Source: Leisingera daeponensis (GTDB taxonomy: Bacteria; Pseudomonadota; Alphaproteobacteria; Rhodobacterales; Rhodobacteraceae). From it: a DNA stretch of 64,000 nt. This document shows, piece after piece, positions 62,901 to 64,000 of this stretch. A model generated the notes under the pieces. That model worked only from the letters and a program-made list of their open reading frames with translations. It had not been told where the DNA came from and ran no database searches. Each line of letters begins with the position of its first letter. Position 1 is the first letter of the stretch. Made by a program: the position numbers and the translations under genes. Where the stretch lies: the NCBI RefSeq assembly GCF_019801465.1, contig NZ_JAHVJA010000002.1, forward strand, positions 186,001 to 250,000, in the 5' to 3' direction.

Positions 62901-64000
62901 ATGACTGGACCCCGCTACACCCCGCTTGCACAATCCCTGCCCGCCACCGTGCCCTTTGTCGGCCCCGAGACCCAGGAGCGCGCGCGCGGCCATGCCTTTG
63001 CCGCACGGCTGGGGGCGAACGAGAACATCTTCGGCCCCTCGCCCAAGGCCATAGAGGCAATGGCGGCGGCGGCGGCGGATATCTGGAAATACGGCGATGC
63101 GCAGAGCCATGACCTGCGCCACGCGCTGGCGGCGCACCACGGGGTGGCGCCGGAACATATCCTGGTGGGCGAAGGCATCGACGGGCTTCTGGGATACCTG
63201 GTGCGGCTGCTGGTCGGGCCGGGCGACGCGGTGGTCACGTCGCTGGGGGCCTATCCGACCTTCAACTATCACGTCGCCGGGTTCGGCGGGGTGATCCACA
63301 CGGTGCCCTACAAGGACGACCGCGAGGATTACGAGGCGCTGTTTGCCAAGGCGGCGGAGGTCGATGCCAGGATCGTCTATCTGGCCAACCCGGACAATCC
63401 GATGGGCAGCTGGCACAGGGGGGCGGAAATTGCCGCGGCGCTGGACCATCTGCCGGAGGGCTGCCTGCTGCTGCTGGACGAGGCCTATGTCGAATGCGCG
63501 CCGGAGGGCACCGCGGCGCCGGTCAGCGCGGATGACCGGCGGGTGATCCGGATGCGGACCTTCTCCAAGGCCTATGCGATGGCGGGCGCGCGGGCGGGCT
63601 ATGCCATCGGCCACCCGGAGCTGATTTCCGCCTTCAACAAGGTGCGCAACCATTTCGGCATGAACCGGGCGGCGCAGGCGGGGGCGCTGGCGGCGCTGCA
63701 GGATCAGGACTGGCTGGCGGAGGTGCTGGCGAAGATCGCGGAGGCCCGCGGCCGGATTGCGAAAATTGCGGAAGACAATGGGCTGCGCGCGCTGCCTTCG
63801 GCCACCAATTTCGTCGCCATCGACTGCGGCCGGGACGGAGCATTCGCCAAGGCGGTGCTGGAGACGCTGGTGGATCAGGGGATCTTTGTGCGGATGCCCT
63901 TTGCCGCGCCGCAGAACCGCTGTATCCGGGTGAGCTGCGGCCCGGCGGCGGAACTGGACGCCTTTGCCGCCGCGCTGCCGCGGGCACTGGCCGCGGCGCA
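62901..64000 (+). CDS. HisC-like PLP-dependent aminotransferase (3' end beyond window)
   Basis: 366 residues are visible from ATG 62901; the frame is open at the window edge, and family length (about 365-375) means few residues are missing. FAARLGANENIFGPSP (about 33-48), HILVGEGIDGLLGYLVR, VYLANPDNPMGS (about 159-170), LLLLDEAYVEC and the PLP lysine in RTFSKAYAMAGARAGYAIG (about 217-235) are as in histidinol-phosphate aminotransferases. It may act in histidine synthesis or on an aromatic amino acid; no other his gene is here. Divergent from the SMP-30 gene, sharing a 94-base promoter region. Confidence 0.88.
   Translation, partial: MTGPRYTPLAQSLPATVPFVGPETQERARGHAFAARLGANENIFGPSPKAIEAMAAAAADIWKYGDAQSHDLRHALAAHHGVAPEHILVGEGIDGLLGYLVRLLVGPGDAVVTSLGAYPTFNYHVAGFGGVIHTVPYKDDREDYEALFAKAAEVDARIVYLANPDNPMGSWHRGAEIAAALDHLPEGCLLLLDEAYVECAPEGTAAPVSADDRRVIRMRTFSKAYAMAGARAGYAIGHPELISAFNKVRNHFGMNRAAQAGALAALQDQDWLAEVLAKIAEARGRIAKIAEDNGLRALPSATNFVAIDCGRDGAFAKAVLETLVDQGIFVRMPFAAPQNRCIRVSCGPAAELDAFAAALPRALAAA

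Overview
The window looks like a piece of the main chromosome of a high-GC alphaproteobacterium of the Roseobacter group (Rhodobacteraceae; Leisingera/Phaeobacter/Ruegeria-like). The grounds are the strongly GC-biased third codon positions, a SAM-II riboswitch in front of metZ, a lysC-ptsP pair of alphaproteobacterial type, a GTTC-N7-GTTC SOS box, a DUF2842 gene overlapping purA, and roseobacter-type catabolic and transport genes. No insertion sequence, prophage, CRISPR array, rRNA operon or replication origin was seen. The genus is an inference.

Layout. 1-2043: start of an ABC exporter gene, tRNA-Gly(TCC), a CbiX-like protein and tRNA-Cys(GCA). 2184-9338: a tight six-gene operon read leftwards, predicted to degrade 2-aminobenzoate (anthranilate) through its CoA thioester. 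It encodes a flavin monooxygenase/Old-Yellow-Enzyme fusion, an SDR, a MarR regulator, a crotonase, an acyl-CoA dehydrogenase and an aryl-CoA ligase; a 9-bp inverted repeat precedes it. 9551-17213: ptsP, lysC, trkH, a phasin-like protein with a histone-H1-like tail, and folE2. 17324-19072: a divergent LysR / 2-oxoglutarate oxygenase pair. 19190-23541: metZ with its SAM-II riboswitch and terminator, a glutathione transferase, yciB, a DMT transporter and an MgtC-like protein. 23555-29718: ftsY, a YhhN protein, a small secreted protein, xseA, purD and a GNAT acetyltransferase.

29929-39218: a five-repeat DUF1217 protein, an FG-GAP protein coupled to a 2Fe-2S ferredoxin, a short gene with the C-terminal OB domain of DnaE2 behind a perfect SOS box, a lipoprotein, a Crp/Fnr regulator followed by a candidate small RNA, and the membrane quality-control set hflK-hflC-DUF2065-degP. 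39284-48305: gor, rpiA with a coupled membrane protein, a methyltransferase, an alpha/beta hydrolase in a looser non-operonic stretch, GST-sdaA, a second DMT transporter and thiamine pyrophosphokinase. 48413-50563: a large acidic Ala/Glu-rich protein containing a 13-copy hexanucleotide repeat. 50730-57349: purA-DUF2842, a cobalt-type nitrile hydratase operon, secG, pyrG and a DUF983 protein. 57465-64000: a MocR-type regulator with an operator-like repeat array, class I fructose-bisphosphate aldolase, two tiny coupled genes, a crotonase, an SMP-30-like protein and a truncated HisC-like aminotransferase.

Most of the window is ordinary core genome. The items most worth a second look are the SOS-box/DnaE2-fragment gene (33035-33545), the SAM-II riboswitch joined to a terminator (20409-20512), the aminobenzoyl-CoA operon with its operator, the repeat-rich protein at 48413, the MocR repeat array, and the candidate small RNA near 35000. 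I did not find a clear, wholly new multi-gene system.
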